This document shows, in pieces, positions 8,136-17,516 of a DNA stretch of 64,000 nucleotides. Each line of letters begins with the position of its first letter. The first letter of the stretch is position 1. The notes beneath the pieces were generated by a model. It did no database searches. It was not told where the DNA came from and worked only from the letters and a program-made list of their open reading frames with translations. Source of the stretch: Hyphomicrobiales bacterium (GTDB taxonomy: Bacteria; Pseudomonadota; Alphaproteobacteria; Rhizobiales; Rhizobiaceae); NCBI GenBank assembly GCA_900472625.1, contig UCIT01000007.1, forward strand, positions 124,001 to 188,000, in the 5' to 3' direction. Made by a program: the position numbers and the translations under genes.

Positions 8136-9524
8136 CTATCGTCGCATGGGCTGATTGCCGATGCCGGCGGCGGCCTTGAGAGCCCCAGCCAGATCGGCGA
8201 ATGAATCCGGCGAAGACGCATCGCCGGGAGACTGCTTCAAAACGTCATAGATGATCGGGACCTGTTTGACGGCCATGTCGAGATCCGGGTCGGCGCCCTG
8301 GCGATAGCCGCCGATCAGGCGCAGATCCCGTGTCTCCTCGAACCGGTGGATCAGCGCCTTCAGGCGGGAGACCAGCTTTTCCTGATCCGGCGTCCAGGCC
8401 TTGCGTGCCAGACGCGAGATCGAGGCCAGCGGATCGATTGGCGGATACCGCCCCTCGTCGGCAAGACTGCGCTGCAGGACGAGGTGGCCATCCAGGATAC
8501 CGCGGGTGCTGTCGGCGATCGGGTCGTTGTGATTGTCGCCATCGACGAGGATGGAAATGATCGCGGTGATCGTTCCCGTTCCTTCCGGACCCGGGCCGGC
8601 GCGCTCGAGCAAACGCGGCAGTTCGGTGAAGACAGAGGCCGGATAACCGCGCGCGATCGGCGGCTCGCCCGAGGCGGTCGCGACCTCTCGGATGGCATGG
8701 GCGAAACGCGTGACGCTGTCGACGATCAGCAGCACGTTGTCGCCCTGATCGCGGAAATGTTCGGCAATGGTGGTCGCCGTCAGCGGCGCCATCTTGCGCA
8801 GCATCGGGCTCTCGTCGCTGGTCGCGACGACCACGACAGACTTCTCCATGTCGGCGCCGAGCGTGTCCTCGATGAACTCGCGCACTTCGCGGCCGCGTTC
8901 GCCGACCAGCGCGATGACGACCTTGTCGAAGGCCGAGGCACGCGCCAGCATCGACAGCAAGGTCGATTTGCCGACGCCCGAGCCGGCGAAAATGCCGAGG
9001 CGCTGGCCGAGGCAGAGCGGCGAGAAAATATCGATGGCGCGAACGCCTGTCTTGAAACCCTTTTCGACGCGCTGGCGCGTCATCGATGGGGGAGCTGTGT
9101 TGGAGATCGAGCGACGCTTCAGGCCTTCGACAACAGGACCTTTGCCATCGATCGGCTCGCAGAGCGAACTGATGGTGCGGCCGCACCAGCTGTCGGACGG
9201 CGCGATGCGGAATGCACCCTTGCGGATGACGGTGTCATGGATGCCGATCGGCTCACCGGGCTCGATCGGGCAGACGAAGGTCAGCTCCGGCTCGACGCGA
9301 ACGACCTCGCCCAAGTGGATGCCGGTCGGCGACTTGTGGGCGACGAATTCACCGAGGCGGACGTGACGCGACAATCCGGTCACGGTGTAGTGGCCGGTTG
9401 CGATCGTCTGCACGTGGCCGCCGGGCGCCACCAGGGCCTCGGGCTTCAAATAGCGCGAGACAAGCCCTTCGAGATGCGTGAGCTTCGGGGACAGCGCGCT
9501 CTGGGCAAGCGATTGGTCATCCAT
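8136..9524 (-). CDS. fliI: Flagellar export ATPase FliI
   Basis: The 462-residue protein is a cytoplasmic F1-beta-like ATPase that powers and orders flagellar export. The Walker A loop is GIFAGSGVGKSTLL (about residues 177-190). The Walker B region is NVLLIVDSVTRFAHA, and the type III ATPase signature region is ERAGPGPEGTGTITAIISILVDGDNHNDPI. The N-terminal domain resembles the usual beta-barrel. It lies downstream of flgF by 16 bases in the same unit. Confidence 0.97.
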   Translation of the reverse strand: MDDQSLAQSALSPKLTHLEGLVSRYLKPEALVAPGGHVQTIATGHYTVTGLSRHVRLGEFVAHKSPTGIHLGEVVRVEPELTFVCPIEPGEPIGIHDTVIRKGAFRIAPSDSWCGRTISSLCEPIDGKGPVVEGLKRRSISNTAPPSMTRQRVEKGFKTGVRAIDIFSPLCLGQRLGIFAGSGVGKSTLLSMLARASAFDKVVIALVGERGREVREFIEDTLGADMEKSVVVVATSDESPMLRKMAPLTATTIAEHFRDQGDNVLLIVDSVTRFAHAIREVATASGEPPIARGYPASVFTELPRLLERAGPGPEGTGTITAIISILVDGDNHNDPIADSTRGILDGHLVLQRSLADEGRYPPIDPLASISRLARKAWTPDQEKLVSRLKALIHRFEETRDLRLIGGYRQGADPDLDMAVKQVPIIYDVLKQSPGDASSPDSFADLAGALKAAAGIGNQPMRR

Positions 9525-9540
9525 GGATCAGTCCTTCCGC

Positions 9541-10275
9541 CTAGCGGCTGCCGCCCAAGGTCTTGATCGCTTCGTCGAAGGACGACTCGCTGTCCTTGGT
9601 CAGCGACGTCATGCTTTCGAAGGCCCGGTTGACCTCGATCAGCTGGGTGATCTCGTGCATGGCGTTGACGTTGGAATTCTCGAGATAGCCTTGCTGGACG
9701 CCGACATTGAAGCGGTCGGTCACGGGGCGCGGCGTTTCGGTGGGCATCACGCCGCTGTTTTCATAGCGCAGGTAACCCTTGCTGATATCGGCCTCGAACA
9801 GTCCGATGGAACCGGCCTGCTTGCCGTCCTGGTAAATCATGCCGTCCGAACCGACCTTCGGCTCGCCGCCCGTGCGATCAAGCTGAATGGCACCGCCGCC
9901 GGCATCGAGCACGGGATATCCGCGGATCGAGACAAGTTCGCCTGTGTCGGTCAGGGTGAAACGGCCGTCCTTGGTCAGAACCTTGCCGGCTGGCGTGTCG
10001 AGCTGGAACCAGGCATCGCCCTTGACCGCGAAATCCATCATGTTGCCGGTGTGACTCAGTTCGCCATTGTTGCCGGAGAGATAGTCGTTGCCCTGCGAGA
10101 CATAGGAGATCTTCGCATTGATCTTGTTGTCGGTATCGCCAAGCATCTGGTTGAACTTGACCTCGGTGCCGCGAAATCCCGTCGTGTTCACGTTTGCCAG
10201 GTTGTCCGCGATGGTGTCGAGACGACGCTCAAGGGCCATCTGCGACGATAGCGAAACATAAAGACCGGATTGCAT
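9541..10275 (-). CDS. flgF: Flagellar proximal rod protein FlgF
   Basis: The 244-residue protein has the rod N-terminus (SSQMALERRLDTIADNLANVNTTGFRGTEVKF), the DAWFQLDTPAGKVLTKDGRFTLTDTGELV core, and the C-terminal NSNVNAMHEITQLIEVNRAFESM. Its length and its place upstream of fliI fit FlgF rather than FlgG, which is elsewhere. AGGAGC about ten bases before the ATG is a reasonable ribosome site. The gene diverges from motA across about 250 bases. Confidence 0.93.
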   Translation of the reverse strand: MQSGLYVSLSSQMALERRLDTIADNLANVNTTGFRGTEVKFNQMLGDTDNKINAKISYVSQGNDYLSGNNGELSHTGNMMDFAVKGDAWFQLDTPAGKVLTKDGRFTLTDTGELVSIRGYPVLDAGGGAIQLDRTGGEPKVGSDGMIYQDGKQAGSIGLFEADISKGYLRYENSGVMPTETPRPVTDRFNVGVQQGYLENSNVNAMHEITQLIEVNRAFESMTSLTKDSESSFDEAIKTLGGSR

Positions 10276-10525
10276 CGGGGTAAGCTCCTGGCATTGGCGA
10301 TGAACGTTACGAAATCAGGGTGCCTGTCGTGTGTTCGACCCCGGTTCCGCTGAGGCGGCATCTCAGAAACGGGCACGCAGGCCCACTCGTCACCTTAAGA
10401 CTGACAGCAAATCCTTGTGCGAAGCTGGCATCCCAAATGCCTGATGGGAAAGGCCACGATCAGCCTCACGCAAGCCAGCCCCCCTATCCCTTCGACTGAA
10501 AATAACGATCAGGTTTGGACTGGCG
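10276..10525. promoter_or_regulatory. Divergent flgF / motA promoter region
   Basis: This 250-base spacer separates the divergently transcribed flgF unit and motA-fliM-fliN-fliG unit, so it should hold both promoters. I see no convincing sigma-factor motif or known operator in it. Assignment is from gene geometry only. Confidence 0.6.
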
Positions 10526-11398
10526 ATGAATATCATTATCGGATTTGTGATTGTCTGCGGCTGTATCGTCGGCAGCTTCATGGCGATGGGCGGTCATATC
10601 GACGCGCTTTGGCAGCCCTTCGAGCTCGTCATCATCGGCGGCGCCGGCCTCGGCAGCTTCATCATGGCCAATCCGATGAAGGTGGTGAAGGATTCGGGCA
10701 AGGCGCTCGGAGAGGCCTTCAAGCACTCGGTGCCGAAAGAGCGCAACTATCTCGACACGCTCGGCGTCCTCTACTCGCTGATGCGCGATCTGCGCACCAA
10801 GTCGCGCAACGAAATCGAAGCGCACATCGACAATCCGGCCGAATCCTCGATCTTCCAGTCCGCACCGACGATCCTGAAGAACAAGGAAATCACGGCATTC
10901 ATCTGTGACTATGTTCGCCTGATCATCATCGGCAATGCGCGGTCTCACGAGATCGAAGCCTTGATGGACGAAGAGATCAACACCATCCTGCACGACAAGA
11001 TGAAGCCCTACCACGCCATCCAGACGATGGGCGACGCCTTCCCGGCAATCGGTATCGTGGCCGCCGTTCTCGGCGTCATCAAGGCGATGGCCCACATCAA
11101 CGATTCTCCCGAAGTGCTCGGCCACCTGATCGGCTCGGCGCTCGTCGGAACGTTCCTCGGCATTCTGCTTTCCTATTGCGTCTGCTCGCCGATCACGTCG
11201 CAGATCAAGATCGTGCGCTCCAAGCAGCACCGCCTCTACGTCATCGTCAAGCAGACACTGCTTGCCTACATGAACGGTTCGGTACCGCAGGTGGCGCTCG
11301 AATACGGTCGCAAGACCATCTCTGCCTACGAGCGTCCTTCGATCGACGCCGTCGAGCAGGAAATGATGAACCCAGGCGGCGAGAACAAGGCGGCTTAA
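10526..11398 (+). CDS. motA: Flagellar stator protein MotA
   Basis: The 290-residue protein has four membrane spans: two near the N-terminus (residues about 2-50, [21 protein letters not shown] and [15 protein letters not shown]) and two at about 170-220 ([31 protein letters not shown]). A large cytoplasmic loop lies between them, as in MotA. The motif [11 protein letters not shown] holds the conserved Pro of the proton path. MotA pairs with MotB, which is not in this window. fliM starts six bases after the stop. Confidence 0.96.
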   Translation: MNIIIGFVIVCGCIVGSFMAMGGHIDALWQPFELVIIGGAGLGSFIMANPMKVVKDSGKALGEAFKHSVPKERNYLDTLGVLYSLMRDLRTKSRNEIEAHIDNPAESSIFQSAPTILKNKEITAFICDYVRLIIIGNARSHEIEALMDEEINTILHDKMKPYHAIQTMGDAFPAIGIVAAVLGVIKAMAHINDSPEVLGHLIGSALVGTFLGILLSYCVCSPITSQIKIVRSKQHRLYVIVKQTLLAYMNGSVPQVALEYGRKTISAYERPSIDAVEQEMMNPGGENKAA

Positions 11399-11404
11399 AC
11401 GCAC

Positions 11405-12343
11405 ATGAACGCTCTACTCCAGAAACCAGCAATGGACGACGCCCTGCTCGCCAAGCTTACGGGCAGACTGGGCGACAAGGCTACGGTCGAGAAACTCTGC
11501 GCGGCATTCGGCGATGTCTACCGCGAGTTCCTGCCCGACGTCATCAAAAGCGAGACCGACCTCGACGTCGAGGTGAATTACATCGGCTGTCATGCCGGCT
11601 ACATGGACGACCTGATCGCCGATCTCGGCGAAAGCGTCACGCTGGTCAACGCCTCGCTGCGCAACTGGTCGCCGAACGTGACGCTGGCCTGCGGCAACGG
11701 TTTCATCATCACGTTGATGGAACATCTGCTGGGTGCATCGCCGGAAACGGTCGAGCAGCCGGCCGAACGGCTTCTGTCGGTGATCGAACTCGAACTTTCC
11801 GTCACCGTGTTCGAAAAGATCGCAGGTGTGCTGCGTTCGGCCGTCAACGCGCCCGGCGGCTTCGAACCGACGCTCGAAGCGCCGCATGCGGCCGAAACTC
11901 GTCCGAAAGTGACCGACGACAGACACGACGAATTCGCGGCTGCCATTACCATGTCGATCACGCTCTCCGGCATTACATCCGAATTCCACCTGGTCGTTCC
12001 GCAGGCTGCTCTGTTGAAGACGACGGTGGTCGCGCCGCGGGCGAAGAATCCATCATCCAGCTCTTCCGCATGGACCGAACAGATCTCCGAGCAGGTTCGC
12101 CGCTCGCAGGTAACGCTCGAAGCGAAGATCCGTCTTCAGGACCTGACACTTCGGACCATCTCGAAACTGGCGGCAGGCGACGTCATTCCCTTCCAGGACA
12201 GCGGCGACGTCCGTGTCGACGTCAGCGCCAATAGTCGAGAGCTCTACGTGTGCGAGTTTGGCCGATCGGGCGAGAATTACACCGTCCGGGTCAAGGATAC
12301 GATCAACTCGGATGACGAGCTCATCCGCTACTTAATGAATTAG
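11405..12343 (+). CDS. fliM: Flagellar switch protein FliM
   Basis: The 312-residue protein matches the divergent rhizobial FliM. It lacks an obvious LSQxEIDALL CheY-binding peptide. The middle domain (YIGCHAGYMDDLIADLGESV..., ACGNGFIITLMEHLLGAS) and C-terminal SpoA-like domain (VTLEAKIRLQDLTLRTISKLAAGDVIPFQDSGDVRV) are recognisable. It forms the C ring with FliN and FliG, encoded just downstream, and receives phospho-CheY. The tight spacing after motA indicates cotranscription. Confidence 0.92.
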   Translation: MNALLQKPAMDDALLAKLTGRLGDKATVEKLCAAFGDVYREFLPDVIKSETDLDVEVNYIGCHAGYMDDLIADLGESVTLVNASLRNWSPNVTLACGNGFIITLMEHLLGASPETVEQPAERLLSVIELELSVTVFEKIAGVLRSAVNAPGGFEPTLEAPHAAETRPKVTDDRHDEFAAAITMSITLSGITSEFHLVVPQAALLKTTVVAPRAKNPSSSSSAWTEQISEQVRRSQVTLEAKIRLQDLTLRTISKLAAGDVIPFQDSGDVRVDVSANSRELYVCEFGRSGENYTVRVKDTINSDDELIRYLMN

Positions 12344-12406
12344 CGCAGTTCGGCCCTCGCCCCTCAAGGCAGGTTGAGGCAAGTTTCAACTGGAATAGTG
12401 ATTTTC

Positions 12407-12970
12407 ATGGCGACGAAAAAAACAAAGCAGGATACCGATCCTAACCTGGAACTGCCGGGCAACGAGGCCGAACTCGATCAGGCTATCGATGACCTGCGTG
12501 GTGTCCTGAAAACAGATGCGGACGGCGGCATGCCTGATTTCGGCACCGACCTCGACGCATTCGGTGGCGGCACCGATCTCTCCGCATTCGGCGGCGATCT
12601 CGAAGCCAGCGACGACACAGCATTCGGCGGCGGCGATTTTGGCGGCGTCTCGGACTTCGGTGACACGTCGTTTTCGGCGCCTTCCGCCGAGCCGGCCCCG
12701 CTCGGCAGTGCCATGCAGTCCAACATGGACCTGATCATGGACATCCCGATCGATGTTCAGATTATGCTCGGCAGCAGCCGCATGCAGGTATCGGGCCTGA
12801 TGAACCTGAACGAGGGCGCCACGATCGCACTCGACAAGAAGATCGGCGAACCGGTCGAAATCATGGTGAACGGCCGCAAGATTGCACGCGGCGAGATCAC
12901 CGTTCTAGAAAACGACGACACACGTTTCGGCGTGAAACTGATTGAAGTGTTAGGTACTAAGAAAGCCTGA
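12407..12970 (+). CDS. fliN: Flagellar switch protein FliN
   Basis: The 187-residue protein has a C-terminal SpoA/FliN domain (about residues 105-187: [54 protein letters not shown]). The N-terminal half is low-complexity, rich in Gly, Asp and Phe with repeated AFGG/DFGG units, and makes the protein longer than enteric FliN (137). The ATG at 12407 begins MATKKTK; an upstream TTG in frame at 12374 is less likely because the region looks untranslated. Confidence 0.94.
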   Translation: MATKKTKQDTDPNLELPGNEAELDQAIDDLRGVLKTDADGGMPDFGTDLDAFGGGTDLSAFGGDLEASDDTAFGGGDFGGVSDFGDTSFSAPSAEPAPLGSAMQSNMDLIMDIPIDVQIMLGSSRMQVSGLMNLNEGATIALDKKIGEPVEIMVNGRKIARGEITVLENDDTRFGVKLIEVLGTKKA

Positions 12971-12999
12971 TCCCGCTGTAGGGACGGAGAGGTTAGACC

Positions 13000-14040
13000 A
13001 TGATGGACTTTGACGATTTCGGCGGCGCTCTTGCCGAGAAACCGTTGACCCAGGCTGAAAAAGCAGCGGCCGTTCTCCTCGCTATGGGGAAAGGGGTCGC
13101 TGGCAGACTGTTGAAATATTTCACGCAGGCCGAGCTGCAGACGATCATCGGATCGGCTCAGTCTCTGCGGGCTATCCCTCCGGACGAACTGCTTGGCCTG
13201 GTGGCCGAGTTCGAAGACCTGTTCACCGAAGGCGCAGGCCTGATGGACAACGCCAAGGCAATCGAGAGCATCCTCGAAGAGGGTCTGACGCCAGACGAAG
13301 TGGACAGCCTGCTCGGCCGACGCACCGCGTTCCAGGCCTATGAGACCTCCATCTGGGACCGCCTCGGCGATGGCGACCCGGCGTTCATCGGCAAGTTTCT
13401 GCTGCGCGAACATCCGCAGACCGTCGCCTACATTCTGTCCATGATGCCCTCATCCTTCGGCGCCAAGGTGCTGATGCAGATCCCTGACGGCCGCCGCGCC
13501 GACATCATGAACCGTACCGTCAACCTGAAATCCGTCAGCCCGAAGGCCGCGCAGATCATCGAAAAGCAGGTGCTGAGCCTTCTGGCCGAGATCGACGCCG
13601 AGAAGAACTCGGTCGGCTCGACCAAGGTCGCCGAACTGATGAACGAGATGGACAAGCCGCAGGTCGACACCTTGCTCACCTCGCTCGAATCGATCAGCCG
13701 CGAATCGGTCAACAAGGTTCGCCCGAAGATCTTCCTGTTCGAAGACCTCATGGTCATGCCGCAGCGCGGTCGTGTCATGCTGCTGAACGATATCTCGGCC
13801 GACATCCTGACGATGGCGCTGCGCGGCTCCTCCTCGGAGATGAAGGAAGCCGTTCTCGCCTCGATCAGCCCGCGTCAGCGCCGTATGATCGAATCCGACC
13901 TGCAGAGCGGCACGACGGGCATCAACCCGCGCGAAATCGCCATCGCACGGCGCGCCATCGCGCAGGAAGCGATTCGCCTCGCGAATTCCGGGCAGATCCA
14001 GCTCAAGGAAGGCGAAGGAGACGCTGCAGCGGCCGCTTAA
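13000..14040 (+). CDS. fliG: Flagellar motor switch protein FliG
   Basis: The 346-residue protein interacts with the stator to generate torque. FliG landmarks are LTQAEKAAAVLLAMGKGVAGRLLKYF, EHPQTVAYILSMMPSSFGAKVL (the EHPQ motif), RVMLLNDISADILTMAL, and the C-terminal charged helix with SPRQRRMIESDLQ. GGAGAGG eight bases before the ATG is a good ribosome site. A hairpin terminator follows about 80 bases after the stop. Confidence 0.96.
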   Translation: MMDFDDFGGALAEKPLTQAEKAAAVLLAMGKGVAGRLLKYFTQAELQTIIGSAQSLRAIPPDELLGLVAEFEDLFTEGAGLMDNAKAIESILEEGLTPDEVDSLLGRRTAFQAYETSIWDRLGDGDPAFIGKFLLREHPQTVAYILSMMPSSFGAKVLMQIPDGRRADIMNRTVNLKSVSPKAAQIIEKQVLSLLAEIDAEKNSVGSTKVAELMNEMDKPQVDTLLTSLESISRESVNKVRPKIFLFEDLMVMPQRGRVMLLNDISADILTMALRGSSSEMKEAVLASISPRQRRMIESDLQSGTTGINPREIAIARRAIAQEAIRLANSGQIQLKEGEGDAAAAA

Positions 14041-14073
14041 GCCCCTGTTGCTGTGCAAAGACCCCTTCCGTTC

Positions 14074-14149
14074 GATTGCCGCGATTGATCGCGGCAATCA
14101 CCGCGACTACAGTCCCGGACGGCCGCGCACTGGCGCGGCCTTTTCTTTT
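14074..14149 (+). terminator. Tandem hairpins with rho-independent terminator after fliG
   Basis: A 12-bp stem with a two-base loop (14074-14085 with 14088-14099) is followed by an 8-bp GC stem (14121-14128 with 14133-14140). The T run TTTTCTTTT at 14141-14149 comes next. It should end most motA-fliG transcripts before flhB, whose translation starts only 18 bases later. Some readthrough or a promoter within this interval would be needed for flhB. Confidence 0.75.
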
Positions 14150-14166
14150 GACGGGGAGCCGCGGCC

Positions 14167-15246
14167 TTGGCTGACGACGACAAGGACAGCAAAACAGAAG
14201 CCCCCACCGCGAAAAAGCAAACCGACGCGGCCGAGAAGGGCAATACCCCGTTTTCACGCGAGCTACCGCTTTTCGCGACCGTGCTTGCGACTTATATCTA
14301 CCTGATCTTCTTTCTCCCCGAGGGCCTCAGCCGCGTCGGTGCGGCGCTTAAGGATATCTTCGAGCAACCGGACCAGTGGAAGATCGATACCGGCACGGAT
14401 GCCATGTCGCTGTTCGTCCATCTCGGCTGGGTATGCGCCGAACTGCTGGCGCCGGCGATGATTCTGTTTATGTCGTTCGGGGTAGTTGCTTCAATTTCCC
14501 AGAACCTGCCGACGCCGGTTCTGGAGCGCATACGACCGCAATTCTCGCGGATATCCCCTGCCAAGGGCCTATCGCGTCTTTTTAGCCTGCCGGGCCTGAT
14601 CGAATTCGGAAAGTCGCTGACCAAGATCCTGATCGTCGGCGTGGTGATGGTCTTCGCGCTGAAGAGCGAATACTTCTCGGCCATCGACGCGATGTTCTCC
14701 GACCCCGCGACGATCTTCACGCGGATGATGTCGGGGATGCGCAAGATCACCATCGTCGTGCTGATCGCGACGGCCGTCGTGGCGATCGCCGACTTCTTCT
14801 GGACGCGCCATCACTGGTTCTCCGAACTGAAGATGTCACGGCATGAAATCAAGGAAGAAAACAAGCAGTCTCAGGGTGACCCGTTCGTCAAGGGCCGCCA
14901 GCGCGCGTTGATGCGCGACCGCGCGCGACGGCGCATGATTGCAAACGTCCCACGCGCCACGATGGTCATTGCCAACCCGACCCACTTCGCGGTCGCCCTG
15001 CGGTATGTGCGCGAAGAAAACGACGCACCTGTGGTCGTTGCCAAGGGCCAGGATCTAATTGCGTTGAAAATCAGAGAGATCGCGGAGACCAACGGAATTC
15101 CAGTTTTCGAAGATCCGCCTCTCGCGCGCTCCATGTTTGCGCAAGTCTCGGTGGATAGTGTCATCCCGTCAGTATTTTACAAGGCCGTCGCTGAGCTCAT
15201 TCATCGGGTGTACGCGGCGCAAGCCAAGAACAATCGGGTAAGATGA
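14167..15246 (+). CDS. flhB: Flagellar export switch protein FlhB
   Basis: The 359-residue protein has four membrane spans and a cytoplasmic domain holding the autocleavage motif NPTH at residues 270-273 ([14 protein letters not shown]). Cleavage there switches export from rod/hook to filament substrates. The start is a TTG preceded by GGGGAG at eight bases; no better ATG lies before the conserved [14 protein letters not shown]. The basic N-terminus [15 protein letters not shown] is typical. Confidence 0.95.
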   Translation: MADDDKDSKTEAPTAKKQTDAAEKGNTPFSRELPLFATVLATYIYLIFFLPEGLSRVGAALKDIFEQPDQWKIDTGTDAMSLFVHLGWVCAELLAPAMILFMSFGVVASISQNLPTPVLERIRPQFSRISPAKGLSRLFSLPGLIEFGKSLTKILIVGVVMVFALKSEYFSAIDAMFSDPATIFTRMMSGMRKITIVVLIATAVVAIADFFWTRHHWFSELKMSRHEIKEENKQSQGDPFVKGRQRALMRDRARRRMIANVPRATMVIANPTHFAVALRYVREENDAPVVVAKGQDLIALKIREIAETNGIPVFEDPPLARSMFAQVSVDSVIPSVFYKAVAELIHRVYAAQAKNNRVR

Positions 15247-15250
15247 CCGA

Positions 15251-15691
15251 ATGAAAAAGTGCCCCTACTCTGCCCAGCGTGAAAAAATTCTGGCTGAAGC
15301 AATCAGCCCGGTCGCCACCGAATTGCGGCTTCTGGATGCTTCGGACCTGATCTCGATCCTGCGCTTTGAGTATTACGGCAATCTTGCGGATCTCGTCTCC
15401 TCGGCGGCCGAGATGTTCTTCCACCCCGGCACGGTCAATTTCGGCCATGGCGGCAGCTATACGCTGGAATGGGGCGGCAAGCCGGAAGTGGTCATCGACC
15501 TGGAGATCAAACCGCACGGCGTGACCGTCTATGCGCAGTTGATGCTGGCAGCCGACCATGCCGGCATCGAGATCAACCATATCGCGTTCGAGAACCCATC
15601 GGCAGATCCTGACGTGAATACTGCGTTCCTGGAAAACAGCCTGAACAACGCGCGCTACAACGTTCCACCGTTGCAGGCTCTGGCCAGCTGA
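15251..15691 (+). CDS. Conserved protein of unknown function linked to flhB
   Basis: I do not recognise a named family. The 146-residue protein is soluble, mixed alpha/beta, with no signal or membrane span. A central beta-rich segment reads FGHGGSYTLEWGGKPEVVIDLEIKPHGVTVYAQL. It starts four bases after flhB stops, so it is probably cotranscribed and translationally coupled. A gene of similar type lies between flhB and visR in other rhizobia. It converges with visR, with only nine bases between them. Confidence 0.8.
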   Translation: MKKCPYSAQREKILAEAISPVATELRLLDASDLISILRFEYYGNLADLVSSAAEMFFHPGTVNFGHGGSYTLEWGGKPEVVIDLEIKPHGVTVYAQLMLAADHAGIEINHIAFENPSADPDVNTAFLENSLNNARYNVPPLQALAS

Positions 15692-15700
15692 TCGATCGCT

Positions 15701-16447
15701 TTAGCTAATGTAGCCGAGGCGGATCGCCTTGGCGATTGCCTGGATGCGATTGACCGAATCGAGCTTGATGGTGGCCGAGCCGAGATAGGCGTTGACCGTG
15801 TGAACCGACAAGCCGAGCTTTTCAGCGATTTCCTCACTGATGCGACCGTCTCCAGCGAGCTGGAGGCAGGCTATCTCGCGCTCGCTCAGCGCTTCGGCGG
15901 CCGCCACGCGGCGCTCGTCAAGCGACAGGAGATCAATCATCACCTGGCAGGCACGACCATGGAGTTCGACAATCATGTCGTTGGGCGGATCGAGGTCGTC
16001 GCCGGTGAAAATCACGAAGCCATTGCCGATGGCACCCAGGCGCACCGGGAAAGCCATCCCCGAAAAAGGTACCAAGCCGTCCTGCAGCCTGACAAGGAAA
16101 GGCGCGATCCCGGCAGGAGCAGGAAGACTGCGATCGTGACTGCCGGCCCAGGCAAGCGGCAGCAAGGATTTCTCGATGTGCTCGATCATCGCATCGCCGT
16201 AGGCGTCAGTAAAAGCCTTATTCAAGGCGGCGTTGCTCGGGCCCCAGTTTTCAAGCTCACACACGAGGCGCTGCTTTGCAGGGAGGCCGGAGCCACTCAT
16301 CCGGTAGACGGCGAAATTCTGGGCGTCGGCCAGCTTCTGCATGGCGACGAGGCGCGGAAACAGATCGGAACGGGTACTGACTCTGGAAGCGCGTGTCGAG
16401 CGTGTCATGTCCGCATTACTGATGGTCTTGCCCGATGCATACGCCAT
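15701..16447 (-). CDS. visR: LuxR-type motility regulator VisR
   Basis: The 248-residue protein has an N-terminal sensory-type domain and a C-terminal LuxR/GerE HTH (about residues 185-245: LSEREIACLQLAGDGRISEEIAEKLGLSVHTVNAYLGSATIKL). In S. meliloti VisN and VisR form a heterodimer that activates rem and so all flagellar, motility and chemotaxis genes. The gene follows visN by ten bases, in the usual visNR pair. No AHL-binding signature residues are obvious in the N-terminal part. Confidence 0.9.
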   Translation of the reverse strand: MAYASGKTISNADMTRSTRASRVSTRSDLFPRLVAMQKLADAQNFAVYRMSGSGLPAKQRLVCELENWGPSNAALNKAFTDAYGDAMIEHIEKSLLPLAWAGSHDRSLPAPAGIAPFLVRLQDGLVPFSGMAFPVRLGAIGNGFVIFTGDDLDPPNDMIVELHGRACQVMIDLLSLDERRVAAAEALSEREIACLQLAGDGRISEEIAEKLGLSVHTVNAYLGSATIKLDSVNRIQAIAKAIRLGYIS

Positions 16448-16457
16448 AAGCTACCCC

Positions 16458-17204
16458 TTAAACAAGATTGTTCCTGACGGCGAACGCGATCGCCTCGGAA
16501 CGGGTTTTGGTCGCCGTCTTACGCATGACGCTGGTGATGTAGTTGTTGATGGTGTTGCGCGAAATGCCGAGAATCATGGCGATCTCGTCGCTGGTCTTGC
16601 CTTCGGCAATCCAGAACAGGCACTCGAGCTCGCGATCGGTCAGTTCGAAGTCGCGATCGCTCTTGGTGCCGCTGTATTGCAGCAGGCTCGTATAGTAGGC
16701 CGTCAGCAGGCCAACGTCGCGCAGGCGCTCCTGGGAAAGGATGAAGCCGTCGTCGAACAGGAACATCAGTGTCAGCCGCGAGCGACCGATGTTGAACATC
16801 AGCGAGCAATACTGACGGCTGGCGCCATCGGGTACGTCAGCAGTGTCCGGCAGCACGGCAAAGTGTGGCCGGAACAGCTGCATGCATTTCTCGAGCTCGG
16901 TCGCGCGCCCGAAGCCGCCGACGAAGGCTTCTGCGAGATTGGTCACCAGATCGAACGGCCAGTCCGACGAGACGACGAAATCGAGACCGGCTTCCTGAAG
17001 CAGGTCGGCACGGGCGAGGAGATAATGCGAGGCGCCGACATAATCGGTCAGGATGCGCAGACCCGGCTGCAACCTTCCCGTGCTTGAGATATCGCACAAC
17101 TGGGCGATCAGTTCAGAACGGGAAGAAAGGTTCGCAGCGGCAATACCCACGAAATTTGCCGTTTGTGTCTCACTGCGGAGAGCTTGCAATATATGCATAT
17201 CCAT
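16458..17204 (-). CDS. visN: LuxR-type motility regulator VisN
   Basis: VisN is the partner of VisR at the top of the rhizobial motility hierarchy. The 248-residue form chosen here starts at the ATG at 17204 (MDMHILQAL), preceded by AGGA; a TTG two codons upstream is also open. The C-terminal HTH is LTDRELECLFWIAEGKTSDEIAMILGISRNTINNYITSVMRK. The N-terminal half is a GAF/autoinducer-like domain of unknown ligand. The upstream spacer holds iterated sequences reported separately. Confidence 0.9.
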   Translation of the reverse strand: MDMHILQALRSETQTANFVGIAAANLSSRSELIAQLCDISSTGRLQPGLRILTDYVGASHYLLARADLLQEAGLDFVVSSDWPFDLVTNLAEAFVGGFGRATELEKCMQLFRPHFAVLPDTADVPDGASRQYCSLMFNIGRSRLTLMFLFDDGFILSQERLRDVGLLTAYYTSLLQYSGTKSDRDFELTDRELECLFWIAEGKTSDEIAMILGISRNTINNYITSVMRKTATKTRSEAIAFAVRNNLV

Positions 17205-17485
17205 TGGCAAAAATCCTGCGGCTTAGAACCCGTCACGAGAGAAGCTTGTCACATCTTGAAGTCAAGAAATGCAGCTTTCCCGCGAATCACCCAAGGGTAA
17301 GCGAATGATGATAGATCACCATCTCCGAGTTCTTGGGATTTACTTCGGCTGCATTTTGTGCGTTGATTCGCCCAAGGATTCTGTCTTTTAGAAGTATCCC
17401 AAAATTACGGTGATTCGCGGGCATATAGCAATACGATTCGCGTCAAACGCGAGTTTGTCCCCCGAGCGTGCCAATAATGCATCTA
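17205..17485 (-). promoter_or_regulatory. visN upstream region with iterated GATTCGC sequences
   Basis: No gene is visible in the roughly 310 bases between fliF and visN. The spacer contains a 13-bp inverted repeat, CCCGCGAATCACC at 17279-17291 and GGTGATTCGCGGG at 17409-17421. Related copies occur in between (GAATCACCCAAGG near 17285, GATTCGCCCAAGG near 17365) along with CGATTCGCGTCAAACGCGAG near 17434. Such repetition suggests regulator binding sites ahead of visN. Confidence 0.45.
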
Positions 17486-17516
17486 AAAGAAAAAGGCCGG
17501 TTTCCCGGCCTTTTCT
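17486..17516 (-). terminator. Rho-independent terminator after fliF
   Basis: On the minus strand, right after the fliF stop, a perfect stem (17491-17500 with 17505-17514) with a four-base loop is followed by TTTTTCTTTT. It ends the che-fliF transcript before visN. Confidence 0.85.

Noticed and set aside
16458..17204. VisN as an acyl-homoserine-lactone receptor
   Set aside because: The LuxR HTH is present but AHL-binding signature residues are not evident, and the gene pair matches VisNR.
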